A stretch of DNA of 64,000 nt, from contig JASAMV010009015.1 in the NCBI GenBank assembly GCA_030248065.1, positions 1-64,000 of the forward strand, read 5' to 3'. This stretch comes from Rhynchonema sp. JSB1_4. Its lineage: Eukaryota; Nematoda; Chromadorea; Monhysterida; Xyalidae. Both the position numbers and the translations under genes were made by a program. Under the pieces are notes generated by a model. That model did no database searches, was not told the origin of the DNA, and saw only the letters and a program-made list of their open reading frames with translations. Position 1 is the first letter of the stretch. Each line of letters opens with the position of its first letter. Shown piece by piece: positions 23,782-36,187 of this stretch.

Positions 23782-24539
23782 TGTGTTGTTGGAAACAGCT
23801 CTAGCATTATTCAGAAAAGCATTGCAAAAAGTGTCCTTTACTGCGCGGCTACACATTGAAAAAAGCGCTGTAGATAATAAGATACAACACGTTCACAATT
23901 CGGTGCTGGGGAATCACCTTTATTCCTTTGGTGATAAGGCCTCTCAAACTTGCCTGCCGAGCGCGTGTTGACTTCAAATGATACGTCATACAGCAGGTTA
24001 CATTACACAGGTGGTGACGCTTGAGATGCAGCACCCTCAGTTGCACAGGGCTCGTCGGTGCTACTGCACACATGACAAACCACATGTTTATGATATTTTG
24101 TAATATAAAAGTATCTTAGAATATACAGATTATCCTCTTTGTGGTAACATAAGCGAGAACCGGCCATACTGGTCACTCCATATCATGTGAGTGCATGTTT
24201 GAGTACAAGTGTTTCTTTGCACTGCGCATGAAGAAGCACGGTTTATGGACCCTATGAATATCAACAAGCAAGAAAAATGCCCGCCTTTCGAGAGTAAACG
24301 GTGCAACATGGCTTCCGATATAAATCGAAAATAACGACAAGGGTTTCGGATGAAAATAATGGCGGTGAATTTGAAACTAAAACAGTGAAAGAAAGTCATG
24401 TGCTGGCAAAAGACTTTCTGCGCCTGCGTACCCTAGTTTTTTGACGTTGGTATTCTTGTTTTAGTTTCAAACTAGTCGGGACCCGTGCTTACGGCCCGGC
24501 GACAGCGCCGCGCCCGTCCCGTGCCACCCCCCCCCGAAG

Positions 24540-24775
24540 ACCCGTTAGCATATGAAAATTGACCCGTCCGCCCTTCCTCCACGTTCTAATGAAAGAGAAA
24601 TTGAGTTTCCGAAAAAAATTATTTTGCTCCTAAGTTGTGGTTCGACATGTTTTATCGATTTTAATTTAATTTAATTTAAAATTTGATCGAATTCAATCTT
24701 TTTCGACACATTTTATTATTTTTTTAGTTTTTTTTTGCAAAATCGGTCGCACTCAATTTACAAGTGCACGCGCAG
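24540..24775. mobile_element. fragment of nested foldback MITE
   Basis: CCTTCCTCCACGTTCTAATG followed by AAAGAGAAATTGAG, an ATTTTGCTCCTAA block and an AT-rich TTTAATTTAATTT stretch repeat the element found whole at 32,020-32,330. Confidence 0.65.
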
Positions 24776-25779
24776 TGCACGGCTTTGACCTTTTCAGCAC
24801 TGTGCACGCGGTGCATGTGGTGCATTCGGCCTCCTATACTTTTGTGTGTGCAGGCGTCAAAGGCGTGCATGCGTACGGACGCGTGCTGCACGCGCAAAGG
24901 CAGAATTCACCCAGAGTTGCAGCTGGTGCTGTACGTCTTCCTGTTTTAGTTGTATAGATTCTCCGCCCAAATGTGATCTGTGGTCTCTGTCTATAGATCG
25001 CTCCGCACAGGTGATCTTCTTCGTATTTTCATTCGTTGAGCCCTGGTGGGTTCATTCTATGTTAGAAGTTCCACTATTTTGTCTGCGAAAGCGGATGTTT
25101 TTCTTGCTTGTAATGTTTATTTTATTGATTGGTTAGACTTGATATACTGGTATACAACATAGTATGTATTCCTGTGGCTTTGTCCAAAAACACTGAGTTT
25201 TTTCATATTTCTTCAGAAAAGTAAAGATTTACGTCTTCACCGTTGCAATTAGATTCATGTCAGCCGCCAGCATGAATAATTAATGCTGCTATAAACACCC
25301 TGTGGGTTAACATCACTGTCAACGAAAACACGTGACCCGTGTGTGATCAACCAGTGAATTTGAAAAAGGTATAGTTGTGTGACCCAATAATTGTGGAAAC
25401 CTTTTTGTGGAGCTGAATCGTGGGCGTTCTTAAACTTTGAGAGACATGGGGTATCTTTTTTACTTTTTAATTATCCTTTATTTTGGATGTTTATGTACAG
25501 CGAAGTCGATGTAGAAGTTTTGCGCACGTACACAACATTATCTAAAACACGAGTGCACACACGTTAGCTTATAATGGTAAACAACCGATCCAGGGTACCC
25601 TCGTACCCAACATGGCTTATTGTAACGTAATCGACGCAAGCCGTTGAATTTGACGATTGATATACGGAAGCATACGGTATAGCACGTAAAGGGCGACCCA
25701 GCAGTTGTGGAAACCTTTTTTGCAAGGCTGAATTTCGGCCGTTGTTGAACTTTGAGAGAAGCATTGTACCTGGTTCGAA

Positions 25780-26520
25780 AACAGTCTCAGACCTTCGTCT
25801 GTTAATTTACTTCGACGAATGCGTCACGGACGAATAATTCACGCGTTCAGGATTTCAGCCTGCTCTCAAACGGCGCCTGTGCGCTGGCCTGTACTTGCCG
25901 GCTTCACAATGCAAGCGGATTAGCGGGTGAGTTGATTTTCCCACCCTCTAACCCGCTAATTCCCTAAATGCGTGCGCTTCACAATACAAAGCAGATTAGC
26001 GGATTAGCGTGCACGCTGATCCGCTTTTGACGGTTAGAAACGGCTTCTTTTTGCGGATTAGGGCAGTTGACGCGTCTTCAGAAAATGTTCATTTTGCCTT
26101 GAAAATGGTACTAAAATGTAAAATAAGTCTGCCCACGGGTAATTCAATTTGCTGTGTTCAATAGAAGTATTATTATTCCATTTTGTTGCTTTTTAAACAG
26201 CTCTTTTGACAGAGCAACCTTCAAAAAGCTTTTCGAAGTCAAAAATTGAGTGAATTGAATGAAACTTCGTAAATGAAAAGTGAAACCGCACGCATCGTGA
26301 AGACAAACGTGTTCTGCGGACTAGCGCGTCAACGGTTTAGCGGGCACTGATCAGCAGACCAAACCCTCTTTTCCAAATTTCTGTAGTGAATGTAAAACCG
26401 TGCGTAAAAAACAGGCCATCTAATCCGCAACCCGCTAACGTGCTAATCCGCTGCAATGTGAATTCGGCCTGACGCACCTCACGCAACGTTGAGCAGCTTA
26501 TCCGTCGAAGTAGGCACCTT
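25780..26520. repeat. degenerate foldback with GCGGATTAGCGG motifs
   Basis: TTACTTCGACGAATGCGTCA near 25,808 and its inverted counterpart near 26,470-26,515 (CGTCGAAGTAG) bracket several inverted GCGGATTAGCGGG phrases. The arms are poorly conserved. Confidence 0.5.
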
Positions 26521-27130
26521 TTACTGATTGAGCCCAAATTTTGCACACACATGTAGCATAAGTGGATATAACTAGTGTGTAAGTTATTTTGTCAATTGAA
26601 GCTTTCTAAGTATTTTTACGAGCGACTGCCGCGCATGCCCCAATTATCGAACTTTTACGCAGTTTCACTTTCATCAAGTTGCATATCCTTGTTTTATGCT
26701 CTTAGGGCATATTTCCTTGTTACTTGTACATACAGTATATGTATAATATGTAACTCTGCTCGAATTAACTTTATCAGGCAACACGCTTTGCTTTTGGCTC
26801 CGGAGCTTTGCTGAGCTGACAGTAACAGCCCTTGAGGCAATCAAGATTTAAGCTTTAATCAAGAAAAATCTTTGCTTGAAAAAGTATAGTTAGATCGTCT
26901 TGGTGTGCGACAAGGTTTTAACCTACACGGGTTTATACTCGGTGCAGCAATGAGTCGTGATCTCTGTATCTTCTCATTTTAAGGTAGGATATACAAAACA
27001 TATGTATGTACTGTATGTACAGCTATGTATGTACATTCGTCCAGTTGCCTTGAGGAAGATAAAACGCAAATTATCCATTACGCGATAGATAAGGCACGGG
27101 TTTACACAGGGTTTTGCCTAAGCTTGCGCC

Positions 27131-27440
27131 TAAGGCTGCGATTAGATAAATGCGGAATGCGAAATTGGTGAGCAGATAAACGTGGAATGGGAAATTTCTG
27201 CATTCCGCATTCCGCGTTTATCTGCTCAGCTTTGCGGAATGGTGAGTGCTTGGGTGACGATGACAACTTCCAGCGTGCTGACCTCAAATGTTGCGTGTTA
27301 ACGCAAACAGCAACTGATATGTTTGACCAAAACCATAAATTTACTTGCAAAAATTCAAAATTCCGCAACGGTGAGGAGATAAACGCAGAATGCGGAATGC
27401 AGAAATTGGCCATTCCGCATTTATCTAATCGCAACCTTAA
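27131..27440. mobile_element. foldback MITE with GATTAGATAAATGCGGAATG arms
   Basis: TAAGGCTGCGATTAGATAAA at the left pairs with TTTATCTAATCGCAACCTTA at the right. Inner GAATGCGGAATGCAG repeats also pair. The spacer at 27,258-27,320 shares a GATGACAA..CCAGC..GCTGACCTCAA block with the element at 49,905. Confidence 0.8.
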
Positions 27441-27716
27441 GTACGATAGTGAGCCTGAGCTTAAGCCCAAGCCAAGCCTGAGAAAAAGGTCAGTTTTGAA
27501 GCTGGACTAGCTTTTCCCAAAATGCTATACCCATCTACATGTATACATGGACCTTGGGTCAAACCTCCGCCTCTGGCCAGCGCTCTGCCAACGGACCTAC
27601 AGGGACGAGTCTGGCTAGGCCGCAAAGTTGCACTTCAACCAGAGTGGAAAATCCTGCGATTTGGGGAGTCCTTTTCCCTTCCGAAGCGGTGGGGCAGGGG
27701 CCAAATGAACCAAATG

Positions 27717-28002
27717 GGTATTGGTCGCACAATAACAAAATAAGAATTCATCAAATCAATCCTAATTTTCACGTTCAGTCACTCTTAACCACTGTGCTAT
27801 TTGTGATTCTCACCAAACATTTTCACCTGAAAATAATCCAGCAGAGCACCCACGTTGCTGCGGGTCTGAAACATTTTGGTGACTGCATGTTTTGTGTACG
27901 ATCGCGCAACGCAACGTCACTGCCCCGTCACTTTCCCTCTTTGCGATTCAGGATAAAAATTTGACTATGCTTATATATATAAGGTCATTGTGCGACCTAT
28001 AC
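27717..28002. mobile_element. GGTATTGGTCGCACAATG MITE, second full copy
   Basis: Both inverted ends are intact. ATGTTTCA (minus) is at 27,867-27,874. It is about 85-90 percent similar by eye to 20,871-21,152. Confidence 0.85.
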
Positions 28003-28234
28003 CTGCCCCCTCTATGCCTCCCTAGATCCGCCCTTGCACTCGCGGCCTTTGACCCACGAGGGGCTCGCCGCTGGCACCTCGTGTCCCACACGATTGCGCC
28101 ACCTCCCTCCTTTCAGAAGGTCTGATCCCAGACCGCCTCCTTGGTCGTAACAGCGGATTGGTTCATACCAGTCGTGCCTCACCAATTGGGAAGCTTGAGC
28201 CGCACTCCAAACGTAATGTACATGTCCTTGAGAG

Positions 28235-28375
28235 GACTCGAACCTCAAACAAATCCCGCACGTTTTTTGAATTTGGGCAATATCAACACATTTTGCGCAA
28301 ATTTTGAAAATAAAATTGCTCATTTCTCGATCCCTGCATTTTAGGTGCAGGAATTACCTACTAAACTGAGACCAA
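28235..28375 (-). ncRNA. tRNA-like sequence or tRNA-derived repeat
   Basis: On the minus strand GGTCTCAGTTTAGTAGGT resembles an A box with D-arm. CCTGCA-CCTAAAA-TGCAGG makes an anticodon-like hairpin. About 110 bp later GAGGTTCGAGTCCTC is a perfect T-arm with B box. No complementary acceptor stem is visible and the spacing is too long for a plain tRNA. It could be an intron-bearing relic or a SINE head. Confidence 0.35.
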
Positions 28376-28706
28376 CGTGTATGTGGGAGGAACTATACGT
28401 ATGTAGGTACTATAATTCTTTAAGGTGGTAGAGCTCATTCAGCCAGTAGTTGTGTCCTACGAGATGCGGCTCAAGCACTTTCACAAGAAATTGTCGTTCA
28501 CGCGAACTTTTTTAATAACGGTGGCTGTGTATTATGCTTACATATACATACATCGTACGGCATGTATGTACTTAATCAACCCCCTCTGGCTTTTGGTCTC
28601 CAACAAGCCGACACACAGCATGGGTACATATACATATAAATACTAAAGAACGTTGAGATAAGAAAACTGGCAGATATTTATAAACAAACCAATCAATCAA
28701 TCCACA

Positions 28707-31185
28707 ATGTTTCATCGAATGCGATCGCAGTCCAAAAATCGCATCAGAAAATTGTGTTCGTCGATGAGCGAGCTAACGCTGTCGATTGATCGTGTGCCAA
28801 AAATCAATGTCATTTCAGAAAATGGTACGTTAAAGTGGTGCTGTCATGGTCATGGGCATATAGGAACCTGACATTGTGAACTAAACTAAGGAACTTTAAT
28901 TCTTGCTTGATTTCAGCTTTATAGCTTCCCAAATAAACCCCCGTAATAGTGAAGGTTCTGTTCTGTTCTGTTTCTTCGATTGGGGCACGAGCCCAGGTCC
29001 TCTGCCCGACCGGGGCATTGCTCTACCAACTGACCTAACGAAGTGCTTCTTCCTGGACGCACAGTTTCGGAACTGGCATCGGCGGAGGACCTGTGTTCCA
29101 GCCTTAGTCGATGAAAGCAACTTTTTGTTCGCAAAGGATTTTGGAATGTATATACCCTTCCCGTTATAATATAAATATATGATAAATATACTGTAAATGC
29201 AGTAGGGTATGTAAAAAGTAACCTCACATTGCTTTCGCACTCTCTGATTGAACGCCTGCGGCCGCAACCGGGAAAGTCGGTATGTTTTTTTTATCAGGTC
29301 AACCAGTTAGCGAGAACGGTGATCAAGCATCGAGCAGTGGCATGTCATCCAAATGTCAGAGTGCGCGTTGTCGCAACGTCCAATTGACACCGAGGGAACG
29401 CGTCAGCACCGGGGTGTCCGACACACGACACGGTTCACCGCCATTCAGTGATGTGAGTTGCACTGGCTGTTGATGGGCATGATAACAGAGGACAACTGAC
29501 AAACTCGCATTTATAACTTGTTTTTGTTTGTTTTTTATCGGGAAAGTCATAAATTATATTTTTACCACGAGGAAAGCATTGTAATTCCGAATGAATTATA
29601 ATAAATAATGGCGGGCGAGCAATAAACATCGACTTTGGTCTGGGGTTGGAAACGAACTTGACGCTCGCCCACATTTATATGAGTAAACCGTAACAGGATT
29701 TTTTCGACAGGTCAAACCACAAAGAGGAGGTAGACCAACCCGACCGAGATTGATGTTCTCTACAAAGCAGCGTTTCATTTTCCAGATCGCCCCCTGGGCT
29801 CCGAGTGAGCACGAGATCGAGCTTATGCGCGCCACCTGGTGTCACAATCAACAGTTTCTCCGCGAATTCGGCATCCACGCGTATCAATTCGTGTTTGCGA
29901 CGATGCCAGAGTTGAAATCGGCCTTCGCTAATGTACGTATACTATGTATATATCGTTATTGATCTTTTTTGGAATTATATATTTGTAGCCATATATTTGG
30001 TTTTCACAAATTTTCACGATATCGGAACACGTCTATTGTTGAGAAACCAAAACAGCTATTCTGATAATGTCACAAAAACGGAACCAATCAATTTATTTGC
30101 CTACCAATCGTTTCATTTGATCGCATATTCAGGTGTTCAAATCCGACCAGCGTGTGTCGGCCGACAACAGTCGATTCCGCACAATGGCATACATGTTCGG
30201 TGAAATGGTCGACTATTCAATTGTGAACATCAAACAGAACGCAAAGTTGAATGATTATTTGCATGACATTGGATCAGCGCATCGATCGTTTGTCAGCGGT
30301 AGACAGCTGGAGCCAGAGCATTGGCAGGTGATTTATCGTTTGATTTGGAACGAAGAAACCACCCAAACGAATCTTGGCCGGTATGCACTTGGCTGACATC
30401 AGGGTCGAGTCGTGCCTGAGCACAGTCACTCATTGGTCGAATTTACAGACATGGGAAATACATATGTGATAAAAACTCGGTCATTCGACCAAACAGGTAC
30501 GACTCTGATGCCAGCAGAGCGTGTGCTATGTCTGGAGGGAGACAGATCAGTACACGGCATAAAAACAACTCGTGTGTCTTTTTGGAGTCACGTGGCCATC
30601 TGGTGTATTAGCACTGACGATGATCTGGTGCACTGCCCGTCTGGGAAAGCCGACCGAAACGGCGACCAAACAGCACATTGGTGTACAATTCACAGTTTTA
30701 TCACGCCCATCGATGGCCTTTGAACAAGATGGAAAACTCTTTCCATTGTCTTCCATAGACTTCATATGGTAAATTTCCAAATTCGCTGCTGCACAGTAAA
30801 ATACGCCCCATAGTTAATGTCAAGTTATAAACCCGAACGCTAACCATGCGCGGTTCTAAAACATTGCGCGCAGCTGCCTGGCCGGCTGACAAGCTGCGTG
30901 TGTGTTGGTTTCTGAATGTTTCACAAGTTGATTTTCGGGTTTAGAACCTGACATTAACTATGGAGCATACGTTATTGTGCGGCAGCGAATTTGGAAATTT
31001 ACTATACCAGACCCAACAGTATTGTTTGCGCATAATGTTTCAAGTGCTTCGCCGACGCGCTGAGCATGGCATTGAGCAGAATGATCTCAGTCGATCAACC
31101 CGACATCGTAGTGAGTCTTTCAAGCAGCGACATCGAAAAGGCAATGCTCGTATGGGAACAATTCTTCGTCTACATCGTCAGAAAG
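28707..31185 (+). CDS. globin with long N-terminal extension
   Basis: Five exons keep phase: 28,707-28,824; 29,298-29,452; 29,786-29,932; 30,133-30,327; 31,045-31,185, giving 252 codons. The first two exons encode a Ser/Arg-rich extension of about 91 residues. Exon 3 starts the globin fold (IAPWAPSEHEIELMRATW, then FATMPELKSAF). Exon 4 carries the E and F helices, with the likely proximal haem histidine in LHDIGSAHRSF. Exon 5 carries G and H helices (CFADALSMAL, AMLVWEQFFVYIVRK). Nematode globins of this class often act in oxygen or redox sensing, in neurons; no signal peptide is present. The stop codon is not placed: a final short exon may lie beyond 31,186, where a MITE begins. Exon 5 uses a TTTCAAG acceptor. 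A MITE fills intron 4 and tRNA-like repeats lie in intron 1. Confidence 0.8.
28960..29165. repeat. paired tRNA-like segments in globin intron 1
   Basis: On the minus strand GTCAGTTGGTAGAGCAATGCC resembles a tRNA D-arm, and CCTGGGCTCGTGCCCCA its T-arm. A second, inverted half follows at 29,090-29,165, where GTCGATGAAAGCAACTTTTT and GGATTTTGGAATG match 33,955-34,010. This suggests a tRNA-derived dispersed repeat. Confidence 0.45.
30764..31011. mobile_element. foldback MITE in globin intron 4
   Basis: GGTAAATTTCCAAATTCGC and ATAGTTAATGTCAAGTT arms pair with their complements at 30,945-31,005. The loop contains ATGTTTCA at 30,916-30,923. Confidence 0.8.
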
Positions 31186-31204
31186 GTTGGTTTGGTTATG
31201 GGTT

Positions 31205-31340
31205 GGTATTGGTCGCACAATGACCATATAAGAATTCATCAAATCAATCCTGATTTTCACGTTCAGTCACTCACCACAGTGCTATTTGTGATTCTCACAA
31301 ATCGTCTGAAAAAAATGCAGCAGAGCACCCACGTTCCTGT
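31205..31340. mobile_element. 5' half of the GGTATTGGTCGCACAATG MITE
   Basis: It matches the first 130 bp of the full copies, then stops near the GCAGAGCACCCACGTT block. It directly follows the last placed globin exon. Confidence 0.7.
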
Positions 31341-31429
31341 GGGCAAGGTTGGAAAAAATTTTTTTTAGAAAGTCTGAGATTCGGGGAGATTTTACCAAAT
31401 TTGCCAAACGCGCAAAAACGCAAAAAAAT

Positions 31430-32415
31430 GCGACTTTAAAGGGGAAATTGCACATTCCTAATCGCCTTTCAAGTTTTACAAGTGTTTAGACAGCAATGTG
31501 GGCATCACAAAAATCAAATAGTTTGCTACAAACTCTCAAACATGTACCCAGGAGATTCCGTTTAAGACAAGCCAGTGGGAACAAAATTCGGCGCGGACCG
31601 GCCGAATTTCTATCAATACCTGCGCATTCAGACAAATTGCCTGATCAAAAAGCTGTCAAGGCGACAGAATGTTTCGCACGATTCTTGAAACTCACTAACT
31701 ATAGAATTTCGCTTTTCTTTATATTTCGAATTTCGACGAATTGTTCCAGCGTGACAATCAGAGCATGAAACATTTAGCAGACACGCTGGAACAATTCGTC
31801 GAAATTCGAAATATAAAGAAAAGCGAAATTCTATAGTTAGTGAGTTTCAAGAATCGTGCGAAACATTCTGTCGCCTTGACAGCTTTTTGATCAGGCAATT
31901 TGCCTGAATGCGCAGGTGGAAATTCGGCCGGTCCGCGCCGAATTTTCTTCCCGATTGTTCCCTTTAAACTGCTTCTCCTGGGTACATGTTTGAGAGTTTG
32001 TATAGTCCGTCCACCAGCTCATGGCACTTTGTGTTGCTGCTGGCTGGTTTGTTCCCTTCCTCCATGTTCTAATGAAAGAGAAATTGAGTGCGACCGATTT
32101 TGCAAAAAACTAAAAAAATAATAAAATGTGTCGAAAAAGATTGAATTCGATCAAATTTTAAATTAAAATTAATTAAAATCGATAAAACACGTCGAACCAC
32201 AATTTAGGAGCAAAAATAATTTCTTTTCGGAAACTCAATTTCTCTTTCATTAGAACGTGGAGGAAGGGAACAAGTCGGCCAGCAGCAACACAAAGTGCCA
32301 TGAACTGATGGACGGACTATACCAAGTGATTTGACTTTCATGATGCCCACACGACTGTCTAAACACTTGTAAAGTTTGAATGGCGATTAGGAATGTGCAA
32401 TTTCCCCTTTAATTG
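31430..32415. mobile_element. foldback element with a second foldback nested in its right arm
   Basis: The outer arms (AAAGGGGAAATTGCACATTCC and complement) close at 31,430 and 32,415. The centre lies at 31,753-31,780, where ATGAAACAT forms the loop. A separate palindrome at about 32,020-32,330 (GTCCGTCCACCAGCTCATGG ... complement) interrupts the right arm. The nested element is also found as a fragment at 24,540. Confidence 0.8.
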
Positions 32416-32606
32416 ACAAGTCACTTTTGTGACTTGGCTTGCATCACTTATGATGTGTGTTTACGTCATTTCGGTGCGATCCAACAGTCTGTGCTTGATA
32501 TGGACCGATGATTGCTGCTGCTCTGTGGTATCAGACACAACAGTTTGTGGTCGAATAAGCAAGATTCACTCATAAACCACACAGAATTGAGAATATAAGC
32601 TGTAAA

Positions 32607-32790
32607 GGCAAACTACACCAACACGAGCCCGATTTCGAAGGTGTGTGTATTCAAAACGAATAGAAAGAGAAAATCATCATGCTCCACTTTGTATTCTTCA
32701 ACGTGTAACATTTCCCAAATCAGCAGCCACGTCAGAATGTTTCACCATTCTGCCAGCTGCGAAATCGAGTTCATGTTGGTGTAGTTTGCC
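32607..32790. mobile_element. CGAGCCCGATTTCGG foldback MITE, copy 4
   Basis: The element runs from GGCAAACTACACCAACACG to GTTGGTGTAGTTTGCC, the best-preserved ends of this family. ATGTTTCA is at 32,737-32,744. Confidence 0.85.
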
Positions 32791-32852
32791 TATACAAATA
32801 CTTGTCGGGTAGCTGAATCAGTCGTATATGACCGACCTGATGGGGGTATGAC

Positions 32853-33551
32853 CAGTGGTCAATAAAAAAATTTTTTATTCGAACCCCATTTAAAAAAAAT
32901 TTTTTTTAATTAGAAATTTTTTATTCCAGCCAAAATCTGCCCAACATGATAAAAAAATGAGCGCTCAAGTACAAAATAGGGTTTTTTTGTTACATAACGT
33001 GTTCTAAGTGCATATAAAGCACAGGTGGGTGATACGAAAACCATGCTATCCAATGGTCGATAAGTACCAACCATAGTCAGGTACACACCCGTACCCTTCC
33101 CCAGGTGGTGCGGGTGTGATGGTATGGCTTTCTGATATTCGGGATGGGAATGTTGGGTGAAATTATGATGTCTATGTACACGACCAATGCAAATAAGCTG
33201 AACATAGTGTGAAATTAGAGCGAATACAAAGTAGAATCACTCCTTTCGGGTCTGGGGCATGGATAAATAAATGCCCACCCAGTCACATGTACGTGTGTGG
33301 TCATATGAGAGGCCCTGTGAGTGTGCGCACTATGTCTAGATGCCACAAGACAAGGATTATGGCACCCAATACACCCATGGTAGGGTTAGGTGATGTCAAC
33401 AGTAGCAATTTTTATGCAAAAAATAGCACTTTTTGAGCAAAAAAATCGAGAAATTTTTGAATTTTGAAATAATAAAAAATTTTTTTTAACTTTTGGAACG
33501 AATTCTTAAAAACAATTTTTTTTAATAAAAAATTTTCTTTTAAAACCACTG
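32853..33551. mobile_element. hAT-like non-autonomous element, 699 bp, 8-bp duplication
   Basis: Ends are CAGTGGT and ACCACTG, and the perfect 8-bp duplication GGTATGAC lies at 32,845-32,852 and 33,552-33,559. The subterminal arms are AT-rich (AAAAAAATTTTTTATT). The interior has no transposase ORF. Confidence 0.85.
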
Positions 33552-33924
33552 GGTATGACATCGAAGTACCATGGGTACATACGTACTGTGTCCCATGTGT
33601 CACGGGAAGGTATAATAACATCATTTGGGGCATCTTATTTACGAAATACATGCCCAAAGGTGATTTTGTGAAGAAAATTTTTCGATACTTGAGAAAAAAT
33701 GACAAAAAATAACCCCCAAAAAGGCCATTTTTGGACGTTTTAGAACATCTTGTTCCCCGAAAAAATGCCAAAAAAATTTTTTTTTTAATTTTTTTCAAAA
33801 ACTTTTTTTAAGACGGTCTGCCTGAGAGGATCGTCCACCTAACATGCGGCTTTTAGGCATTTTTGAGTTTGGGGTGCCAAATTAACGTCTTTGGTGAGTT
33901 AGTCAAGCCCACCAATTTTTTCGA

Positions 33925-34025
33925 CCCAACTCGGCTTATTTCCTGGGTTCGAGCCCCAGTCGAAGAAAACCATTTTTGTTCACAATGGATTTTGGAATGC
34001 ACATGCGCTCCCCATCATTATTTCT
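33925..34025 (+). repeat. tRNA-like repeat fragment
   Basis: CCTGGGTTCGAGCCCCAGTC is a well-formed T-arm with B box. It is followed by the GAAGAAAACCATTTTTGTTC / GGATTTTGGAATG tail shared with 28,960-29,165. There is no complete cloverleaf. Confidence 0.45.
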
Positions 34026-34934
34026 TGAGTTATGACCGTTTTTGAATTTTTCACCCACAGGCTCACCTCACACCATGACTGAAAAAATTGAAACAGTCGT
34101 AACTTTAAATAGCCTGAACCGTTTTGAAAAATTTAAAAAGCATTCATATTCTAGGTTCAAGAAGAACTTTGTTGGTTAATATTTCATCAATGACGGCACA
34201 GGGTGACTCAAAAAGTTGCCTTCCAAAAGAATTTTTTTCTAAGTTTTGGTCAATGGTCACGCAGAAAAAGTTCCTCACGAACGTCATGAGCGTCGTGCTT
34301 GGATTAACAAGGACACATTCTAAATCTCTTTCATTGCTTTCTGAAATCTCGACCCCAAGAGTTAAGTTATAACGTGGGGTAGCTTGTTTCCTTTAGCTCC
34401 ATAATAAATCAGCACTGGTCGTTGCCAACCGTGAGCCGAAAACGCAAACAGGAAAAGACGCATATATTGCCCCATTGTCAGGAGCACGATTCCTCCTCAT
34501 TTGGAGCTGGTGGCAGCACTGAGCCGCCATAGAAGATCCCTAAATTGTGCAGTGAAAATCCGCAAGTATGAGGTTGGTCCCATCTCCTGGCCCCCACACA
34601 GTAACAGTAATCAGTCTTGACTGACGGTGCATTTACGGAAAAGTTGAAATCATCGCACGACCAAGGCGCTAAATTAGGAGGTACGGTCAAACACCGGAGG
34701 ACAAAACAGCGGGTACTGGAGGTATAGCTATCTTTTTGTGGCACAGGCTTGCCGTGCGCATGCTGTGCCCTTTATCACCAGTCTGGTCTCTCCGTTCCGC
34801 CCTTCTTGCTTTGAATCGATGTGTTTCCAGATTTACTGCAGCCACACCCAGGGTTGGGCAAAAAAACGACGGCTTTTTTTCTTAAAAAACGACGTTTTAT
34901 TTTAAAAAATTCAACAATTTTTTTGCCCAACCCT

Positions 34935-35073
34935 GGCTGCGGGTCTGAAACATTTTGGTGACTGCATTATTTGTGTGTGATTGCGCAATGCAACGTCACT
35001 GCCCCGTCACTTTCCTGCTTCACGATTTAGAAAAAAAATTCACTAATTCTTATAAAGTTATTGTGCGAACAAT
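34935..35073. mobile_element. 3' half of the GGTATTGGTCGCACAATG MITE
   Basis: From GGCTGCGGGTCTGAAACATT to ATTGTGCGAACAATACC it matches the second half of the full copies. ATGTTTCA (minus) is at 34,946-34,953. Confidence 0.75.
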
Positions 35074-35835
35074 ACCCCAATGCACTCTACAATGACCAAG
35101 CATCACAATTTTATCCATTGGAACTGATGGGATTCTACTTCACTTAATAATTCACTTCTAGAAATCACGTTCATAATACGCTGACGACTGAGTATCGGAG
35201 CTTTCCACATAAAGCCCCAGGACCTCCACGTAGGAATTGGTCGAAAATGGGCCCTCCGACCGAAAAGAAAGTCCAATTCTAGCCTCTTGCGTTTAAACGG
35301 GAGGTTTTCACTTGTAGCCCTGGGGGTTGAAGTGGAAAATTCGGTTGTCCAATATTGCTAGTACATAGTGACTCTTTAGAACAGAATTTTGACCTTCTTT
35401 GAAGACATTTTAACGTTACCATCTTCGCCTAAACGTGGAAGCCTAAAAGCAAGCATAAACTCGATATTGTAATGCAGGATTGAACGATTTTAGCAAGTTT
35501 ACTATCATTAATTTTCTTTTCGACCAGTCTGGAATAGGTACAACATATACTTTTCAGATTCCAATTAGAACCCCGGAGGCTTTTCGGGGATATTTTTTCA
35601 GGTTAGGTTCCGAAGACTCTATTTGGGGGACTTTCAGTGGAAAACTCCGGTATGTACTGGCGTGGTTGGCGTGGCCAGAGATATCAACAGACCAAGGGTT
35701 TTGAATCGGAGACAGAACTAATGGTTCGCAGCACACTTCATCGCAGTTATTGCGTGGTGAGCTATATCCGATACGCGCTACAATAATTAGCTTGTTGACT
35801 AAAAGATTAGAAAAGTCTTCCTTTTTTGCAATTCT

Positions 35836-36187
35836 TCATGTGTTGTTACCCTTTCTCGGCAATTTCTGGTCGGGCAATCTGCTGGTCAAGTGCATCTGGT
35901 TGTGCCATCGTCTGTGCTGCAGCTGCTTCTGTTCTTGCTGCATGCGGTAGATCTGACGCATCAACGGGTTACTGTACCGGCCGTTGTTGAAACGTTTGCT
36001 CACAATTAGGTCTGGAACTGGGTATAAGTATAGCTGTATTTAACGACACACAATTTCTAAATAAATTATAAGAGGAAAACAATAACACACCAGAATCTCC
36101 GAAATGGACACCAAGCAGACTGTCTTTTGTCGTTTCCGCATACAACACAAACGATGATGTGAGTACGAGTATACCCAAGCAAATCAT
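35836..36187 (-). CDS. small secreted protein, unrecognised
   Basis: Two exons (36,091-36,187 and 35,836-36,011) join in phase to 90 codons plus stop. The product begins MICLGILVLTSSFVLYA, a clear signal peptide, followed by about 73 mostly polar residues rich in Gln, Arg and Asn (for example QIYRMQQEQKQLQHRRW). There are no cysteines in the mature part. KR, RR and RK pairs could be processing sites, so a neuropeptide-like precursor is possible, but no amidation-type repeat (GKR or GRR) is seen. The splice sites are good (TTCTG|GTGTGT and AGTTCCAG|A). Function unknown. Confidence 0.5.

Larger units (their letters stand above)
23782..28706. other. gene-free, repeat-rich interval
   Basis: No exon set could be built between the saposin and globin genes. 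The interval holds a half MITE (24,540-24,775), a degenerate GCGGATTAGCGG foldback (25,780-26,520), a partial MITE (26,640-26,710), two full MITEs (27,131-27,440 and 27,717-28,002) and tRNA-like sequence near 28,235-28,375. Bases 25,260-25,760 include a phrase (GGAAACCTTTTTG near 25,397 and 25,708) repeated within 350 bp. Confidence 0.5.
31186..35835. other. gene-free, repeat-rich interval
   Basis: Besides the elements listed separately, this holds A/T runs of the AAAAAATTTTTTT kind (33,640-33,810, 34,860-34,930). I see no exon set. The ORF at 34,478-34,744 has no recognised domain. Confidence 0.45.
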
